In this document: positions 1 to 8,453 of the stretch, one piece after another | How positions within the stretch are numbered: the first letter of the stretch is position 1 | Layout of the letters: every line of letters starts with the position of its first letter | Assembly (NCBI RefSeq): GCF_001544755.2 | Contig: NZ_FCOF02000016.1 | Coordinates: forward strand, 62,001-126,000 | Direction: 5' to 3' | DNA: 64,000 bases | Source: Caballeronia catudaia | GTDB lineage: Bacteria; Pseudomonadota; Gammaproteobacteria; Burkholderiales; Burkholderiaceae | Position numbers and translations under genes: made by a program | Notes under the pieces: generated by a model | Told to the model about the DNA's origin: nothing | Databases searched by the model: none | Seen by the model: the letters and a program-made list of their open reading frames with translations, nothing else

Positions 1-927
1 CGCGGCGGCATCGTCGGGCTTCAGCGCCGGTTCCGCTGCGCGCACGGGAGACAGCGTCTTCAGATAAAGCGCGATCGATCCGAGGTCCGCGTCGCTCATG
101 TGCTGCGTGCTGTCCTGAACCACGTCCCTCATGCCGCCGAACGCGGCCGAATGCGCGGTGCGTCCGCTTTTCAGGAAGGCCGCGATGTCCGCCTCGCTCC
201 ATGCGCCAAGGCCGTCCTTCGTGTCGCCGCGCAGGCTTTTCGCGAGATAGCCGTCGACCGTGCCGCCCGACAGATACAGCGGGTTCGCGTCGGTAAGCGC
301 CTTTTCCTGCAAGCCGATGCCGCGCGGCGTATGGCACGCGCCGCAATGCCCGAGCCCTTCGACGAGATAGCGCCCGCGCGCGGCGGAGTGATCGGCGAGC
401 GGCATGTCGTCCGCGACGGGCGCCGGCGCGAACATCATGCGCCAGAAGCGCAGCGGCCAGCGCATCGAGAGCGGCCACGGAATATCGGTCGCGCGGTTGG
501 GCTGCGAAACCGGCTGCACGCCGTTCATGAAATACGCGTAGAGCGCCTTCACATCGGACGGTCTGACCTTCGCATACGACGCGTAGGGCATCGCGGGATA
601 GAGCGTGGAGCCGTCCCTGGCGATGCCCTGGCGCAGCGCGCGGTCGAAGTCCTCGAGCGTGTAAGCGCCGACGCCCGTGTCCTTGTCCGGCGTGATATTG
701 CCCGAATAGATCGTGCCGACCGGCGACGCAATGCCGAGCCCGCCCGCGAACGGCTTGCCGCCCTTCGCCGTGTGGCACGCGGCGCAATCGCCGACGCTTG
801 CGAGATAGCGCCCGCGTTCGATCAGTTGCACATCCACGCTGCCCGATGCAATGGCGTCATGCGTGACCGCCGAACCCGCGACGATCAGCGCCGACATGAA
901 CGCGGTCGTGAGTTGCCTGAATGTCAT
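1..927 (-). CDS. Cytochrome c subunit of gluconate/alcohol-type dehydrogenase (partial)
   Basis: Open to the left edge: the frame continues past base 1, so the C-terminus is missing. It probably takes electrons from the flavoprotein encoded just upstream and hands them to the respiratory chain on the periplasmic side. Visible are a hydrophobic signal peptide over about residues 1-28 and two haem c motifs, CAACH at residues 48-52 and CGACH at 195-199. The family normally carries three haems, and the third would lie outside the window. The ATG at 927 is chosen because GAGGAG sits just before it and the signal peptide starts there. It is third in the minus-strand operon, 10 bases after the flavoprotein stop. 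Family assignment is secure; the exact sugar or sugar acid oxidised is not. Confidence 0.9.
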   Translation of the reverse strand, partial: MTFRQLTTAFMSALIVAGSAVTHDAIASGSVDVQLIERGRYLASVGDCAACHTAKGGKPFAGGLGIASPVGTIYSGNITPDKDTGVGAYTLEDFDRALRQGIARDGSTLYPAMPYASYAKVRPSDVKALYAYFMNGVQPVSQPNRATDIPWPLSMRWPLRFWRMMFAPAPVADDMPLADHSAARGRYLVEGLGHCGACHTPRGIGLQEKALTDANPLYLSGGTVDGYLAKSLRGDTKDGLGAWSEADIAAFLKSGRTAHSAAFGGMRDVVQDSTQHMSDADLGSIALYLKTLSPVRAAEPALKPDDAAA

Positions 928-937
928 CACCGTCTCC

Positions 938-2713
938 TCAAGCCTGCACCAGCGGAGCCGGCTGCTTCAGATACTGTTCGCGGATCGCCTTCGCCGTGTG
1001 GAAGGCGAGCGCGGCCACGACGCCCGTCGGGTTGTAGCCCATGTTCTGCGGAAACGCGGACGCGCCCGTCACGAACACGTTATGCACGTCCCAGCTCTGC
1101 AGATACTTGTTGACGACGCTCGTTTGCGGCGATGAACCCATGACCGCGCCGCCCGTCGTGTGCGTCGACTGATAGGCGCGCGTGTCGTAGTGGTCGCCCT
1201 TTTTGCGGATCGCCTTGAAGTACGCTTCGGGCTTCATCGCCTTCGCGACGCTTTCCATGCGATCGCCCATGTAGCCGAGCATCGCGTATTCGTTGTCGTG
1301 CCAGTCGAAGGTCATGCGCAACAGCGGCAGTCCATGCGCGTCGCGATACGTCGGGTCGAGATCGAGACAGGCGTCGCGATACGGCATGACCGAACCGGAA
1401 ATGCCGATGGTCATATAGCGCTGATAGGCGTCGACCACGCCGTCTTTCCACTTGCTGCCCCAGGCGGGCGTGCCGGGCACCGTGGGCGTCATGTTGATCG
1501 GGCGCCCGCCGTACATCACCTGGCGAATGCTCGCACCGCCGAGGAAACCGAGCGGGCCGTGATCGAACTGGCCGCCGTTCAGATCGTCCAGCGCGACGCC
1601 GCCCGCGCCCGTGCCGATGAACGGATTGAGCTGCGTGCCCTTCGGCAGCAGCACGTTGATGCCGCCGTTCATCTGATACGCATAGTTGCGCCCGACGACG
1701 CCCTCTCCCGTCTTCGGGTCATACGGCTTGCCGATGCCCGACAGCAGCAGGAGACGCACGTTGTGCATCTGGAACGCCGCGACGATCACGATATCGGCGG
1801 GCTGGATGACTTCGCGGCCTTGCGCGTCGATATAGCTGACGCCCGTGGCGCGCTTTCTGTCGGAATCGAGCAGCACCTTGGTCACGTAGGCATTCGTGCG
1901 CAGCTCGAAGTTGGGCTTTTTCAGCAGCACCGGCAGGATGGTGGTCTGCGGCGACGCCTTCGAATACATGTAGCAGCCGAAGTCTTCGCAGAAACCGCAG
2001 AAGTTGCACGGGCCGAGGCGCACGCCATACGGATTCGTGTACGGCTCGGACGCATTCGCCGCCGGCGCCGGATAGGGATTGAAGCCCGCTTCGCGCGCGG
2101 CTTTCTCGAAGAGTTGCGCGGAGAGCGAGTTCTTCAGCGGCGCGGTCGGATACTCGCTGCTACGAGGCCCTTCGAGCGGATTGCCGCCCGGCTGGATCGT
2201 GCCGTTGAGATTGCCCGCCTTGCCCGATGTGCCGAACACCTTCTCGGCGAACGTGAAATGCGGTTCGAGCTCGTCGTAGGTCACGCCGAAGTCCTGAACC
2301 GTCATGCCTTCGGGAATGAATTTCTTGCCATAGCGCTCTTCATAGTGCGAACGCAGCTTCAACTCTTCCGGCAGGATGCGATAGTGCATGCCGTTCCAGT
2401 GGAAACCCGCGCCGCCCACACCATTGCCGAGCAGGAAGGAACCATGCTGACGATACGGCACAGCCAGATCGTCGACCCCGTGACGGATCGTGACCGTTTC
2501 GTTGGCCAGATGCTGAAACAGCTTGCCGCGCCGCACGTGGGCCAATTCGTCGATGACTTTCGGATATTCCGCGTCCGTCGGCGTGTCGCGCATTGCGCCG
2601 CGTTCGAGCGCGACGACATCGAGCCCCGCATCGGTCAATTCCTGACCCAGAATCGCGCCGGTCCAGCCGAAACCCACGATCACGCAATCGACTTTTTTCT
2701 TTTGAATCGCCAT
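938..2713 (-). CDS. GMC-family FAD subunit of gluconate 2-dehydrogenase-like complex
   Basis: 591 aa, full length for the large subunit of membrane-bound gluconate, 2-ketogluconate or glucose dehydrogenases. It oxidises a sugar or sugar acid in the periplasm using FAD. The nucleotide-binding GFGWTG is at residues 14-19, a second GMC glycine signature (GVGGAGFHWNG) at 98-108, and the C-terminal block has the usual His and Asn (HTTGG, NMGYNPTG). A cysteine group, C236, C239, C242 and C247 (CNFCGFCEDFGC), resembles the iron-sulfur site known in the FAD-dependent glucose dehydrogenase of Burkholderia. No signal peptide is present; such subunits travel with the Tat-exported small subunit. It lies 3 bases after the small subunit gene and 10 bases before the cytochrome gene. 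The substrate cannot be told from sequence alone. Confidence 0.92.
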   Translation of the reverse strand: MAIQKKKVDCVIVGFGWTGAILGQELTDAGLDVVALERGAMRDTPTDAEYPKVIDELAHVRRGKLFQHLANETVTIRHGVDDLAVPYRQHGSFLLGNGVGGAGFHWNGMHYRILPEELKLRSHYEERYGKKFIPEGMTVQDFGVTYDELEPHFTFAEKVFGTSGKAGNLNGTIQPGGNPLEGPRSSEYPTAPLKNSLSAQLFEKAAREAGFNPYPAPAANASEPYTNPYGVRLGPCNFCGFCEDFGCYMYSKASPQTTILPVLLKKPNFELRTNAYVTKVLLDSDRKRATGVSYIDAQGREVIQPADIVIVAAFQMHNVRLLLLSGIGKPYDPKTGEGVVGRNYAYQMNGGINVLLPKGTQLNPFIGTGAGGVALDDLNGGQFDHGPLGFLGGASIRQVMYGGRPINMTPTVPGTPAWGSKWKDGVVDAYQRYMTIGISGSVMPYRDACLDLDPTYRDAHGLPLLRMTFDWHDNEYAMLGYMGDRMESVAKAMKPEAYFKAIRKKGDHYDTRAYQSTHTTGGAVMGSSPQTSVVNKYLQSWDVHNVFVTGASAFPQNMGYNPTGVVAALAFHTAKAIREQYLKQPAPLVQA

Positions 2714-2716
2714 GAC

Positions 2717-3442
2717 TTAGCCTCGCCTTCCGTCGATCGATACCGGGCCATACGGATATTTCTCGCCCGGCCGGTCGATCCAGTCGGCGAAATCCGCGCG
2801 CGCGCCAGGAAAACCGACCATCTTCCAGCCCGCCATGTCTTTATTGCCGCCGTAAATCGGATCGGCGAAAAAACCTTCCTTGGTGTTCGTGAGCAAATAC
2901 GAAAAGAAGGTTTGCGCGGGCAGCGTGCCGAATTCCGCCTTGCCATGCTCCAGTTGCCCGAGCACGGCTTCCTGCGTGGCGAAATCGAGATCCGCGAAGA
3001 CTTTGCCGCCGTGCTGTTTCTCGCACCAGTCGTTGCAGGCCTCGATGCCGAGGCGATAAATATCGCGCGGCGCGAGATTCATCTGATAGCCGAGTTCCGG
3101 CGGCAAATCCGTATGGAACGGCCCCTGCATATACCAGAGCTTGCCGTAGCCGTAAGGTGTTTCCATTTGCCGGTCGATGAATTCCGGGACGCCTGCCTTC
3201 AGCGCGCCCGGACCGTGCCGGTCTTCGGGAATCAGACGATCGACGGCGGCTTGCAGAAAGCGCCATTCGGACGCGTGGAAATAGACGGGATGATAGTCCC
3301 GGGAAGGCGATGCGGCTGCCGTCTCCGTCGACTGGCTGCACGCGGATTGCGTGAGCGCCGCGCCCGACGCGACGCTCGCTGCCGGCATGATGGCAATGAC
3401 CTGCCGCAGGAAGCGGCGGCGCGGCTCCTGATTATTCGACAT
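2717..3442 (-). CDS. Gluconate 2-dehydrogenase subunit 3 family (Tat-exported small subunit)
   Basis: 241 aa. Small subunit that acts as chaperone and export partner for the FAD subunit. The N-terminus carries a twin-arginine signal (RRRFLRQ from about residue 8) followed by a short hydrophobic stretch ending near residue 30, which marks Tat export of the folded complex. A TTG two codons upstream (3448) is possible, but the ATG at 3442 is preferred. It is the first gene of the three-gene minus-strand operon, so the promoter should lie in 3443-3715, an AT-richer gap. The family call rests on the Tat signal, the size and the operon order small subunit-flavoprotein-cytochrome, the known arrangement for these dehydrogenases. 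Confidence 0.9.
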   Translation of the reverse strand: MSNNQEPRRRFLRQVIAIMPAASVASGAALTQSACSQSTETAAASPSRDYHPVYFHASEWRFLQAAVDRLIPEDRHGPGALKAGVPEFIDRQMETPYGYGKLWYMQGPFHTDLPPELGYQMNLAPRDIYRLGIEACNDWCEKQHGGKVFADLDFATQEAVLGQLEHGKAEFGTLPAQTFFSYLLTNTKEGFFADPIYGGNKDMAGWKMVGFPGARADFADWIDRPGEKYPYGPVSIDGRRG

Positions 3443-3467
3443 ATTCAAACTCGCTGGATCAGGGATT

Positions 3468-3489
3468 AATTCGATTAGTTATTCGAATT
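3468..3489. promoter_or_regulatory. Inverted repeat upstream of dehydrogenase operon
   Basis: AATTCG and CGAATT arms separated by 10 bases, with ATTCGA also occurring as a direct repeat (3469 and 3481). It lies 26 bases upstream of the small subunit start in an AT-rich gap. A regulator site is inferred from position and symmetry only; no regulator gene is adjacent. Confidence 0.3.
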
Positions 3490-3715
3490 TATTTCAGCAA
3501 CGATCGCAATCCGGCGCGCGCGGTTATTATTCTCGCCGCGCCATTCGGGAGCAGTTGAAATGCGGTTGCTGAACCTATTGAACGAGTATGGCAGCCGGAA
3601 CCGGACTAAAAGGTTGAAAATTGCAAACGTTGATTACGATTTACGTTTTCGTCAAGAAAACCGAAAAGCATTCAACGATTTATTCGCCTTGCCGTTCGTG
3701 GAACCGGATGAGGCT

Positions 3716-4483
3716 TTAACGGGTTTTCAAACGCCGCGCAATCAACAGCGGCAGCCGTATCAGAAAACCAATCAATAGCCGCGCGTGCATCCACGTCAGC
3801 AGCGCGTTGTCGCGGCCATAGTGAAAATGCGAAACGCCGCCCTCTTCCGGCCTGAAGTAGCGCACGGGCGCGTCGAGATTGATCGGCCGCACGCCGCGCC
3901 AGCACAGACGCACCACCGCTTCGGGATCGAAGTCGAAGCGGCGCATGAACATCTGCGAGCGCATCACGGCGGCGAGCGGCGCGACCGGATACACGCGAAA
4001 GCCGTAGAGCGAATCGCCGATGCCCATCCACAGCGTCTCCAGATTCGCCCAGCCGTTCGAGATGCGCCGCCCCTGCACGCGCAATTGCGGCGCGCTCGCG
4101 TCGAACCTGGGGCGGCCGAGAATCATCGCTTCGGGCGCGGCCATCGACGTTTCCATGAACGTGCGGATCAGCGCGGCGGGATGCTGGCCGTCCGAGTCCA
4201 TCGTCAGCACATGCGTGAAGCCGAGTTTCGCCGCTTCGTCGAGGCCCGCCAGGATCGCCGAGCCCTTGCCGCGATTGTCCGGCAGCACGATCACGCGCAG
4301 GCCGGGATCGGTTTCGGCCATTTTCACAAGACGCGCGGCGCTGCCGTCCGTGCTGCCATCGACGACGACCCATACGGGATTCCACTGCTCGCGCGCGCCG
4401 CGCACGGTTTCATCGACTTTCTCGCCGGGGTTGTAGCTCGGAATCAGGACGAGATGCGTGGACGATGCGCGTGTCGAAGGCAT
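3716..4483 (-). CDS. Family 2 glycosyltransferase of aryl-polyene cluster
   Basis: 255 aa, GT-A fold transferase. The N-terminus reads LVLIPSYNPG, followed by a VVDGSTDGS nucleotide-binding stretch near residue 40 and the metal-binding DSDGQHP about residue 97, all typical of GT2 enzymes. The C-terminus has a short hydrophobic segment with basic residues (LLIGFLIRLPLLIARR), suggesting attachment to the inner face of the membrane. It is the last gene of the left arm of the pigment cluster, 69 bases after the acyltransferase. Aryl-polyene clusters usually carry such a transferase, thought to glycosylate the lipid carrier or head of the polyene. The sugar donor is unknown. Confidence 0.85.
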   Translation of the reverse strand: MPSTRASSTHLVLIPSYNPGEKVDETVRGAREQWNPVWVVVDGSTDGSAARLVKMAETDPGLRVIVLPDNRGKGSAILAGLDEAAKLGFTHVLTMDSDGQHPAALIRTFMETSMAAPEAMILGRPRFDASAPQLRVQGRRISNGWANLETLWMGIGDSLYGFRVYPVAPLAAVMRSQMFMRRFDFDPEAVVRLCWRGVRPINLDAPVRYFRPEEGGVSHFHYGRDNALLTWMHARLLIGFLIRLPLLIARRLKTR

Positions 4484-4552
4484 TAGGGGAAACAGGAAAA
4501 CGAAAAGATGCGACGAATTTTAACGTCTGCGGTCGCCGCCGCTCTCAGTCGC

Positions 4553-5338
4553 TCAGTCGCGCCTGCGATGCGTGTCGAGCTCGCCCGCATAGAAGCGCTG
4601 CAATTCGCCGATGAACGCCTGCAGCGCGGCGTGATCGCGTCCCGGCGGCGCGAAGCGGCGGCCGAGCGTCACGCGATAGGTGATCGGCAGAGCCGGCTTC
4701 CTGAAGATCTGCCAGCCCTTGCCGAGAAAGCCCGAATCCGTCTCGATGATGAGCGTCTGCACCGGCGCCTGCGCGCGCGCCGCGATCAGCGCGATACCGC
4801 CTTTCAGCGGATTCACCGAGGCGCTTTCCGTGCGCGTGCCTTCGGGAAACAGCAACAGCGGACTGCCGCGCTGCAGTTCGGCGACGGCGGCGCGGATCAG
4901 TCCGACAGGCGAGTCGTTGACGATATAGCCCGCGAGCAGCGCGCCGGGCCCGAGGAACACGTTTCCAGCGACGTCGCCTTTCATCACGCAGCATGTATCG
5001 GGCACGCGCGACGCGATGAGCAGCGCATCGAGCAGGCACGGGTGATTCGGCGCGAGGATCATCGCGGATTCGCCCGCGAGCGCATCGAGCTCGGCGAGAT
5101 CGAAGCGGCACGCGCCGAGCGTGCGCAGCAGCGCGAAGTACATGTGCCACACGCGCTGGACGGCGGTGCGCCCGACGCGCCGCCCCGCATCGACGGACAG
5201 CACGCATCGCAGAATCAGCGCGAACGGAAACCACGCGAGGCATACGAGCGCGAGCACGACGAGCGCGAAGTAGAACGCCACGCATTGCCAGACGCTTTCG
5301 AGGTCCGCGCCGCCGATTTTCCGATGCGCGTCACTCAT
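4553..5338 (-). CDS. 1-acyl-glycerol-phosphate acyltransferase-like protein
   Basis: 261 aa, PlsC-type acyltransferase. A membrane segment lies at about residues 15-48, then the catalytic NHPCLLD (HxxxxD) near residue 108 and FPEGTR near residue 172, the two core motifs of the family. A much longer open frame runs upstream, but the ATG at 5338 is chosen: it overlaps the stop of the MipA-like gene by 8 bases as in translational coupling, and homology begins here. In aryl-polyene systems this enzyme is thought to move the finished polyene or a fatty chain onto a membrane lipid. The cluster holds a second, LpxL-like acyltransferase at 11512, so the lipid anchor may carry more than one acyl chain. 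Confidence 0.88.
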   Translation of the reverse strand: MSDAHRKIGGADLESVWQCVAFYFALVVLALVCLAWFPFALILRCVLSVDAGRRVGRTAVQRVWHMYFALLRTLGACRFDLAELDALAGESAMILAPNHPCLLDALLIASRVPDTCCVMKGDVAGNVFLGPGALLAGYIVNDSPVGLIRAAVAELQRGSPLLLFPEGTRTESASVNPLKGGIALIAARAQAPVQTLIIETDSGFLGKGWQIFRKPALPITYRVTLGRRFAPPGRDHAALQAFIGELQRFYAGELDTHRRRD

Positions 5339-6191
5339 CGCTCGCCACCGTTTTCGACGATTGCCCGAACACCCACGCAAGCGCCACGCCGCCCGACAGC
5401 ACGCTTTTCTGACGCACGAGCGGACTGTCGGCGAAGCTCGCGCCCGCGAGATTGGCGTAGCGCATGAACGCGCCGACCCAGTAATGGCTGAAGCGCCGCG
5501 ACATCGACACGAGCGCCTGCGCGCCCGAATAGCCGCCGCTCGCCTGAAACGCCGGCCGGCCGGGCGTCGCGTATTGCGGCGCGACGGTGTAGTAGTGATC
5601 GCTGTAGTGACCGTTCGCGAACATCGGCCCGGCGAACATGCCGACGCGCAGGCCCGGCACGCCCGCGACATCGACGAGATCGAGGTTCACGTTCGGCTCG
5701 AACTGCCAGCCGACCGTCTTCGGCGACGATTCCAGCGTGATGCCCATGCGCAGCGGCATGCGCAGATCGAGCAGCATGTCGCGCGAAAGCGTCCGCCACA
5801 GATGCACTTCCACCGACGGACCGATTTCGATCGTCGGCTTGAGATCGGGCATGCCGGCGCGCGCGTTGTCGTCGCGGCTGGAAACCGGCAGCGAGCCGAG
5901 CACGCTGATATTGAAGTTGACGCGGTCGGTATTGAGCAACTGGCCGCGCACGCCGTCGCGGTCCGCGCGCAGGAACTTGCCGCGATAGATCACGTACGGA
6001 AACGGAAAGACCCATGCGCGTGTCTGGTCCGAACCGGGATAATGCGGAAACGCAGCCACGCCCGCGCCGATGCCGAGCTCCCACAGCGGCTTGCTCGGCG
6101 GCGGCGCTTCTTCGTCGGCGCAGGCACCGCTGCTCGCGGCGAGCAACAACAGCAAAGCAAAGCGTGACGGACGGATCGGCGGCATCGTCAT
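5331..6191 (-). CDS. MipA/OmpV family outer-membrane protein
   Basis: 286 aa. The signal peptide (about residues 1-24) ends near ACADEEA. The body has alternating aromatic/polar strands typical of an outer-membrane barrel, with the family-like start WELGIGAGVAAFPHYPGSDQ and a C-terminal strand rich in aromatic residues (ALAWVFG). The start at 6191 overlaps the stop of the halogenase-like gene by one base (TGATG) and the stop overlaps the acyltransferase start, so it is firmly inside the pigment operon. MipA proteins were first described as scaffolds for murein enzymes. Here a role in placing the pigment or its enzymes at the outer membrane is an inference from position only. Confidence 0.85.
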   Translation of the reverse strand: MTMPPIRPSRFALLLLLAASSGACADEEAPPPSKPLWELGIGAGVAAFPHYPGSDQTRAWVFPFPYVIYRGKFLRADRDGVRGQLLNTDRVNFNISVLGSLPVSSRDDNARAGMPDLKPTIEIGPSVEVHLWRTLSRDMLLDLRMPLRMGITLESSPKTVGWQFEPNVNLDLVDVAGVPGLRVGMFAGPMFANGHYSDHYYTVAPQYATPGRPAFQASGGYSGAQALVSMSRRFSHYWVGAFMRYANLAGASFADSPLVRQKSVLSGGVALAWVFGQSSKTVASDE

Positions 6192-7531
6192 CAATTGGCC
6201 GACAGCTCCGCGCGTTCCGCATCGCTCAGATTGCGCTTTCGCATCCGGTATGCACGCAGCGAATTGCGCCAGTCGAGCGCCGCCGTGACGTAATAGATGC
6301 CCTTGAACGCGCGCAACGAACGCCAGATCGGTGTCGTGCCGAAGATATCGCCCGCAAGCAGCGACAGCAGCGCTTCCTTCATGCGCAGCGGGTTCCTCGG
6401 TCCCATAAAGAGATTGCGCATCGTCGGCGATGTCATGCGGTAGATGAACCACGAGAATTCGCGCGGCCCGTGGCGCACGTCGCGATCGAACTTCGCGAGC
6501 GCGGCTGGCGCGCCAGCCGGGTTCGAGAGCGCGCCGTCGATCGCTTCCGCGCCCGCGAACGCGCTTTGCATCGCGAGCATCACGCCGGACGAGAACACCG
6601 GATCGATGAACGCGAAGGCGTCGCCGAGCAGCAGGAAGTTGCGTCCGTGCGTCATGTCGCCGGTGTAGGCGTAGTTGCCCGTCGCGTGAACTTCGCTGAT
6701 CAGCTCGGCGTCGCTCAGGCGCTCGGCGAGCGGCGCACAGAGCGCGATCGTCTCGCGGAAGTACGCTTCCACCGACGTGCCCTTCGGACGGCGCTTCAGA
6801 TACGCCGGCCACACGACCGCGCCGATGCTCGTCGCGCCGTCGGCGAGCGGGATGAACCAGAACCAGCCGTGCTCGAACCAGAACACGGTGATGTTGCCCT
6901 CGTTCTGCCCGGCGTTGCGGCGCGCGTTCCTGAAATGGCCATACAGCGCCGACGAGTTGTGGCGCGCGTTGCGGCGCTTCGTTCTGAACTGATTCGCGAG
7001 CAGCGTATCGCGCCCCGATGCATCGACGATGAAGCGCGCCCGCACTGCCTCGATGCGGCCATCGTCGTGCTCGGCGCTGATCGTCGCGCTGGAATGGTCG
7101 GGCGCGAAGGCGACATCGCGCGCGCGGCAGCCTTCGCTCACGTGCGCGCCGTGCTTCGCCGCGTTGCGCAGCAGGATTTCGTCGAGTTCGGAACGGCGCA
7201 CCTGATACGCGCTCGGCATCGACTTGTCCCACGCATCGGCGAACATGAAACGCTGCATGCGATTGTCGTGCTGCGGCGACACGAACTCGGCCGCGAGCTT
7301 GACCATGCCGATCGCGCGTACTTCGTCGGCTACGCCGAGCCGTTCGAACAGCCGCAAATTCGCCGGCAAAAGGGATTCGCCGATATGAAAGCGCGGATGC
7401 CGCGCCTTTTCCAGCACGCGCACGCGATAGCCGCGATCCGCGAGCAGCGTCGCCGCCGTCGATCCGGCCGGACCGCCGCCGATCACGACGACGTCCCAGG
7501 TTTGCTGCTGCGTTTGCGTCGCTTCGCTCAT
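6191..7531 (-). CDS. Flavin-dependent halogenase-like FAD protein of pigment cluster
   Basis: 446 aa. The FAD-binding GGGPAG is at residues 18-23, GESLLP at 51-56, a lysine at 78 (GMVKLAAEF) in the place of the halogenase lysine, the GWFWFIP motif (WxWxIP) at 222-228, and GDAFAFIDPVFSSG at 303-316, fitting the second halogenase pattern FxxPxxSxG. Together these fit carrier-protein or phenolic halogenases of the CmlS/PltA/CndH kind better than a plain monooxygenase. In xanthomonadin-type pigments the aryl head or polyene can be brominated, so halogenation of the ACP-bound or free polyene is the likely job. Halide choice and activity cannot be read from sequence; an FAD-dependent reductase or hydroxylase is the main alternative. 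AAAGGA sits before the ATG at 7531. Confidence 0.8.
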   Translation of the reverse strand: MSEATQTQQQTWDVVVIGGGPAGSTAATLLADRGYRVRVLEKARHPRFHIGESLLPANLRLFERLGVADEVRAIGMVKLAAEFVSPQHDNRMQRFMFADAWDKSMPSAYQVRRSELDEILLRNAAKHGAHVSEGCRARDVAFAPDHSSATISAEHDDGRIEAVRARFIVDASGRDTLLANQFRTKRRNARHNSSALYGHFRNARRNAGQNEGNITVFWFEHGWFWFIPLADGATSIGAVVWPAYLKRRPKGTSVEAYFRETIALCAPLAERLSDAELISEVHATGNYAYTGDMTHGRNFLLLGDAFAFIDPVFSSGVMLAMQSAFAGAEAIDGALSNPAGAPAALAKFDRDVRHGPREFSWFIYRMTSPTMRNLFMGPRNPLRMKEALLSLLAGDIFGTTPIWRSLRAFKGIYYVTAALDWRNSLRAYRMRKRNLSDAERAELSAN

Positions 7532-7545
7532 CCGTGTTCCTTTGC

Positions 7546-7567
7546 GTTCATGCAGCGTTCATGCAGC
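7546..7567. repeat. Two tandem copies of an 11-bp unit
   Basis: GTTCATGCAGC occurs twice head to tail (7546-7556 and 7557-7567) in the short gap between the ketoreductase stop and the halogenase start. Small, probably a simple duplication. Confidence 0.6.
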
Positions 7568-7570
7568 GTT

Positions 7571-8287
7571 TTAGGCGATCCCGCCGTTGATCGACAAGAC
7601 CTGTCCGGTGACATAAGCCGCCGCGTCCGACACCAGATACGCGACCATGCCCGCGACTTCTTCCGCCGTGCCCGCGCGCTGCGCCGGCACGAGCTGCCTG
7701 ATGCGCTCCGGGGGAAACGCCTGGCCGAGCATCGGCGAATCGATGACGCCGGGCGCCACCGCATTCACCGTGATGCCACGCGACGCGAGTTCCTGCGCGA
7801 GTGCGCGCGTCGCGCCGATCAGCCCGGCCTTCGCCGCCGCGTAATTCACCTGGCCGCGGTTGCCCATCAGCCCCGACAGCGACGACATGTTGACGATCCG
7901 TCCCCAGCGCGTGCGGATCATCGGCATCAGAAGCGGCTGCGTGACGTTGAAAAAGCCGTCGAGTGTCACGTCGAGCACGCGTTTCCATTGCTGGCGCGTC
8001 ATGCCTGCCATCGGCGCGTCGTCGTGGATGCCCGCGTTGTTCACGAGAATCTGGACGGGACCGTCGGCCAGAATGCGCGCGAGCGCGGTGTCCGTTGCGT
8101 CGGGGTCGGTGACATCGAAGGCGATGGCATGCGCCGCGCCGCCCGCCGTGCGGATCGCTTGCACACAGCTTTCGGCACGTTCGATGCCGCCGTTCGCGTG
8201 AACCCAGACCTCGTGCCCGGCGGTTGCCAGCGTTCGGCTCACCGCCTGTCCGATCGCGCCGCTGCCGCCTGTCACGAGCGCGCGCAT
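7571..8287 (-). CDS. 3-oxoacyl-ACP reductase of aryl-polyene cluster (FabG-like)
   Basis: 238 aa, short-chain dehydrogenase/reductase. It reduces the beta-keto group of the growing ACP-bound polyene with NADPH (ApeQ role in the studied aryl-polyene systems). The cofactor loop TGGSGAIG is at the N-terminus, NNAGIHDD near residue 87, and the catalytic Ser and Tyr-Lys in NMSSLSG and YAAAK around residues 137-156. An upstream ATG is in frame, but the ATG at 8287 starts right at the conserved MRALVTGG. It lies second in the left arm, after the ACP gene. Confidence 0.92.
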   Translation of the reverse strand: MRALVTGGSGAIGQAVSRTLATAGHEVWVHANGGIERAESCVQAIRTAGGAAHAIAFDVTDPDATDTALARILADGPVQILVNNAGIHDDAPMAGMTRQQWKRVLDVTLDGFFNVTQPLLMPMIRTRWGRIVNMSSLSGLMGNRGQVNYAAAKAGLIGATRALAQELASRGITVNAVAPGVIDSPMLGQAFPPERIRQLVPAQRAGTAEEVAGMVAYLVSDAAAYVTGQVLSINGGIA

Positions 8288-8407
8288 GGGGCTTCCGTCA
8301 TCGATTGCACTCCGCTTTCGTGTGTCGCCGCAACGAGTTCGCACGAGCGTGCGCGTCGTCCAGTCTCGATGCGGCGGATTTCAGTTGCATGACAGCGGCT
8401 GCGTGCT

Positions 8408-8447
8408 GGACGATCGGACGATCGGACGATCGGACGACCGGACGAGC
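8408..8447. repeat. 8-bp tandem repeat, five copies
   Basis: GGACGATC is repeated three times without change (8408-8431), followed by GGACGACC and GGACGAGC. The array sits in the 166-base gap between the ACP stop and the ketoreductase start, i.e. in the message of the left arm. Such a short perfect array can change copy number by slippage. Confidence 0.85.
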
Positions 8448-8453
8448 CGCGTC

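Noticed and set aside
3560..3778. 72-residue frame on the plus strand
   Set aside because: Mostly AT-rich non-coding sequence overlapping the end of the glycosyltransferase gene on the other strand; no ribosome site or known domain.
6014..8392. 792-residue plus-strand frame opposite the pigment genes
   Set aside because: Arg/His-rich antisense shadow of the MipA, halogenase and ketoreductase genes, caused by high GC at third positions.
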